Source: Fibrobacterota bacterium
GTDB lineage: Bacteria; Fibrobacterota; Chitinivibrionia; Chitinivibrionales; Chitinispirillaceae
DNA: 23,816 nt
NCBI GenBank assembly: GCA_023436145.1
Contig: JAEZKP010000018.1
Span: forward strand, 1-23,816
Reading direction: 5' to 3'
The translations under genes were made by a program, and so were the position numbers. The notes under the pieces were generated by a model that worked only from the letters and a program-made list of their open reading frames with translations, made no database searches and was not told the DNA's origin. This document shows positions 21,906 to 23,816 of the stretch, piece by piece. Positions within the stretch are counted from its first letter, which is position 1. Every line of letters begins with the position of its first letter.

Positions 21906-23816
21906 ATGGACTATTCAACCGAAATTTCTAATAAAGCCTTGTCTCTGGCTAAACTGGTGCTGAAGATGACTACCAGGGCCGGCTCCGGCCATCCCTCCAG
22001 CAGCCTCTCCCTGGTCCATATAATCACCACTCTTATGTACAATGTCATGCGCTATGATCCCCAAAACCCCTGGAACCCCGCCAATGACCGGCTGGTTCTC
22101 AGTGAAGGCCATGCGGTTCCCATAATCTATGCTGCTTACGCGGATCTTCAGGGTGTTTACGGTAACAACCCCTCCAACCAGCATATTCTCACCATCGATG
22201 ATCTGGATACCCTTCGACAGATCAACTCCCCTCTGGATGGCCACCCCAACCCCTCCTCCGGATTCCCTTTCTTTGACTGCGCAACCGGATCACTGGGCCA
22301 GGGTCTCAGCTGTGCTGCGGGACTGGCATTGGCCGCAAAAAAACAGAATATCCCCAAAAAAATCTTCTGTATCATTGGCGATGGAGAATCAAGAGAGGGC
22401 CAGATCTGGGAAGCTTGTGATTTTATTATCGATTATAATCTTCATGCGGTTATTCCGATCTTTAACTGCAATGGCCTGGGCCAGACCGGTCCGGTCTCTC
22501 ACCAGCAGTCAATCAGTAAACTTACCGAAAAACTGAATGCCTTCGGTTTTACAACCCATAATATTGACGGGCACGATCCTGAGGAAATCCAGAGAAGTCT
22601 TAAACTTGCCTCCAAGGCTTCACATCCGCATGCTATCATCGCTAAAACCACCAAAGGATGGGGTGTGCCAGCATTGCAGGACGAAACCCAGCATGGAAAA
22701 CCTCTCAAAGACAATATGCTCCAGGAGTGCATGCAGCAACTGGAATCTTCACAACCAGTTATTTCGGTAACCCATGATCACCGGATGCATCCGGCCAAAC
22801 CCGAAAAAATAAACCCCGAACCGGTAAAAATATCCCGGCTTCAGGATCCCGATTTTCCTTCACTTCTCAAAAATTCCCCTTATCTTGAAGTTTACAACAG
22901 AGGTCTCATGTCCACCCGCAGAGCCTATGGACTGGCTCTCAAAGATCTGGCAGCGATTAACCACAGAGTAATCGCACTGGATGCAGATGTAAGTAACTCC
23001 ACTTTCTCCCAATATATGGCTGAGGCATTTCCCGAAAGATTTATAGAATGCCGCATCGCAGAACAGAATATGATTTCTCTGGCATGCGGATTATCCGCAG
23101 GGGGCTATATTCCATTTGTGTCAAGCTTTGCCAAGTTTTTGGTCCGCGGCTACGATCAGCTGGAGCTGGCAGCCATCTCCAAAGCCAATATAAAGCTTTG
23201 CGGATCTCATTCCGGAGCTAATATTGCCGCTGATGGTCCCAGTCAAATGGGTTTAACGGATCTAGGTTACATGCGCACTCTTTCCACCGCCAAAAACGAT
23301 ACCGATGAGCCACTGGTAACAATATTTAACCCTTGCTGTGCAGTAGCTGCTTATAAATGCGTAGGACTCATGGCAGAGCTTCCTGGAATCTGTTATCTTC
23401 GTACAATCCGTATGGATCTTCCGGTTATCTATTCTCCCGAAGAGACTTTTGAACCAGGCGGAATAAAAACCCTTAAGGAAGGAACCGATATCGCCATTAT
23501 GGCCAGCGGTTACATGGTTCATCCGTGCAAAAAAGTAATTGAAGATCTGGCAGAAGCTGGAATTTCAGCCAGTCTTTACGATTGCTATTCAATACCGGTA
23601 AACGAAACGGCTGTAAAAGAAGCAGCCCTCCGGAATCAGGGTAAAATTGTGACAGTGGAAGATAACTACGGTAATGGGTTAGGAAGCGAGATCTCATCTG
23701 TGGTAAACCAAGACCCTTCCATAAATGCTGTAGTCAAACAACTTCATGTAAAAAGGATCCCCAAATCGGGCATTTCGGCAGAAGATGTATTTGATTTTGC
23801 CGGTATTGGAATCTGA
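21906..23816 (+). CDS. tkt: Transketolase
   Basis: A complete 636-residue transketolase, thiamine-diphosphate dependent, moving two-carbon ketol units between sugar phosphates in the pentose phosphate pathway. The N-terminal domain shows GSGHPSSSLS (H29), SEGHA (H69), DGHP and the cofactor motif GDGE (158-161) followed by IFNCNG (N187, N189). The pyrimidine domain shows LDADVSNSTF, RFIECRIAEQNMISLACGLSAGG with the catalytic Glu, and SGANIAADGPSQMGLTDLGY. A C-terminal transketolase domain (about 505-636) ends with DVFDFAGIGI. It is slightly shorter than E. coli TktA (663), mainly from shorter loops. The ATG at 21906 lacks a strong Shine-Dalgarno site, unlike most neighbours. The stop codon is the last three bases of the window. 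Confidence 0.95.
   Translation: MDYSTEISNKALSLAKLVLKMTTRAGSGHPSSSLSLVHIITTLMYNVMRYDPQNPWNPANDRLVLSEGHAVPIIYAAYADLQGVYGNNPSNQHILTIDDLDTLRQINSPLDGHPNPSSGFPFFDCATGSLGQGLSCAAGLALAAKKQNIPKKIFCIIGDGESREGQIWEACDFIIDYNLHAVIPIFNCNGLGQTGPVSHQQSISKLTEKLNAFGFTTHNIDGHDPEEIQRSLKLASKASHPHAIIAKTTKGWGVPALQDETQHGKPLKDNMLQECMQQLESSQPVISVTHDHRMHPAKPEKINPEPVKISRLQDPDFPSLLKNSPYLEVYNRGLMSTRRAYGLALKDLAAINHRVIALDADVSNSTFSQYMAEAFPERFIECRIAEQNMISLACGLSAGGYIPFVSSFAKFLVRGYDQLELAAISKANIKLCGSHSGANIAADGPSQMGLTDLGYMRTLSTAKNDTDEPLVTIFNPCCAVAAYKCVGLMAELPGICYLRTIRMDLPVIYSPEETFEPGGIKTLKEGTDIAIMASGYMVHPCKKVIEDLAEAGISASLYDCYSIPVNETAVKEAALRNQGKIVTVEDNYGNGLGSEISSVVNQDPSINAVVKQLHVKRIPKSGISAEDVFDFAGIGI

Noticed and set aside
21694..21963. 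89-residue + frame upstream of and overlapping the transketolase start
   Set aside because: Pro/Leu-rich with no ribosome site, and it runs out of frame into the well-supported transketolase gene.

Overview
The window comes from a Gram-negative bacterium. It encodes a TonB-dependent outer-membrane receptor, a second predicted outer-membrane beta-barrel, signal peptides and a lipoprotein. Base composition looks moderate to slightly AT-rich. TTG starts occur alongside ATG, and Shine-Dalgarno sites of the AGGAG type are common. The phylum cannot be fixed from the sequence. A Fibrobacterota/Chitinivibrionia-like or deltaproteobacterial-type lineage would fit, but this is a low-confidence guess. 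No rRNA, tRNA, CRISPR array, transposase or phage structural gene was seen.

Region 1 (1-6602, + strand) is a polyphosphate and sugar-phosphorylation cluster. A terminator-like hairpin and about 380 non-coding bases precede a ROK sugar kinase. It is followed closely by a Ppx/GppA-type protein with a degenerate phosphatase domain and an intact HD domain, then by polyphosphate kinase (ppk1), then by an unrecognised, probably alpha-helical protein.

Region 2 (6774-14507, - strand) is a vitamin B12 acquisition locus. Transcription should start just after a promoter at 14507-14478 and run through a complete cobalamin riboswitch (14470-14247). The riboswitch is followed by a hairpin able to mask the ribosome-binding site of a BtuB-like TonB receptor. 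Next come a beta-propeller lipoprotein resembling BtuG, then BtuF-, BtuD- and BtuC-like transporter parts, a DUF71 ATP-pyrophosphatase and a cob(I)alamin adenosyltransferase. The last five genes are packed with 4-base ATGA overlaps and short gaps. Two near-identical operator-like repeats 51 bp apart precede the BtuF gene.

Region 3 (14547-17287) holds a frameshifted DUF2809 membrane gene and a membrane-anchored coiled-coil gene (both -). Across a 363-base structured intergenic stretch lies a phosphohexomutase of the GlmM type (+).

Region 4 (17380-23816) has an unrecognised secreted protein (+) that converges on a three-gene - strand operon: an outer-membrane barrel, a remarkable primase, and a TIM-barrel metalloenzyme. 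The primase carries an archaeo-eukaryotic primase catalytic core (PriS-like) and a four-cysteine PriL-like iron-sulfur domain in one chain. The TIM-barrel gene overlaps the primase gene by 59 bases and keeps all nine metal-ligand positions of endonuclease IV. A complete transketolase (+) ends the window. The primase/TIM-barrel pair is the best candidate for an undescribed system. The B12 locus with a BtuG-like protein and DUF71 is the best integrated known-type system.
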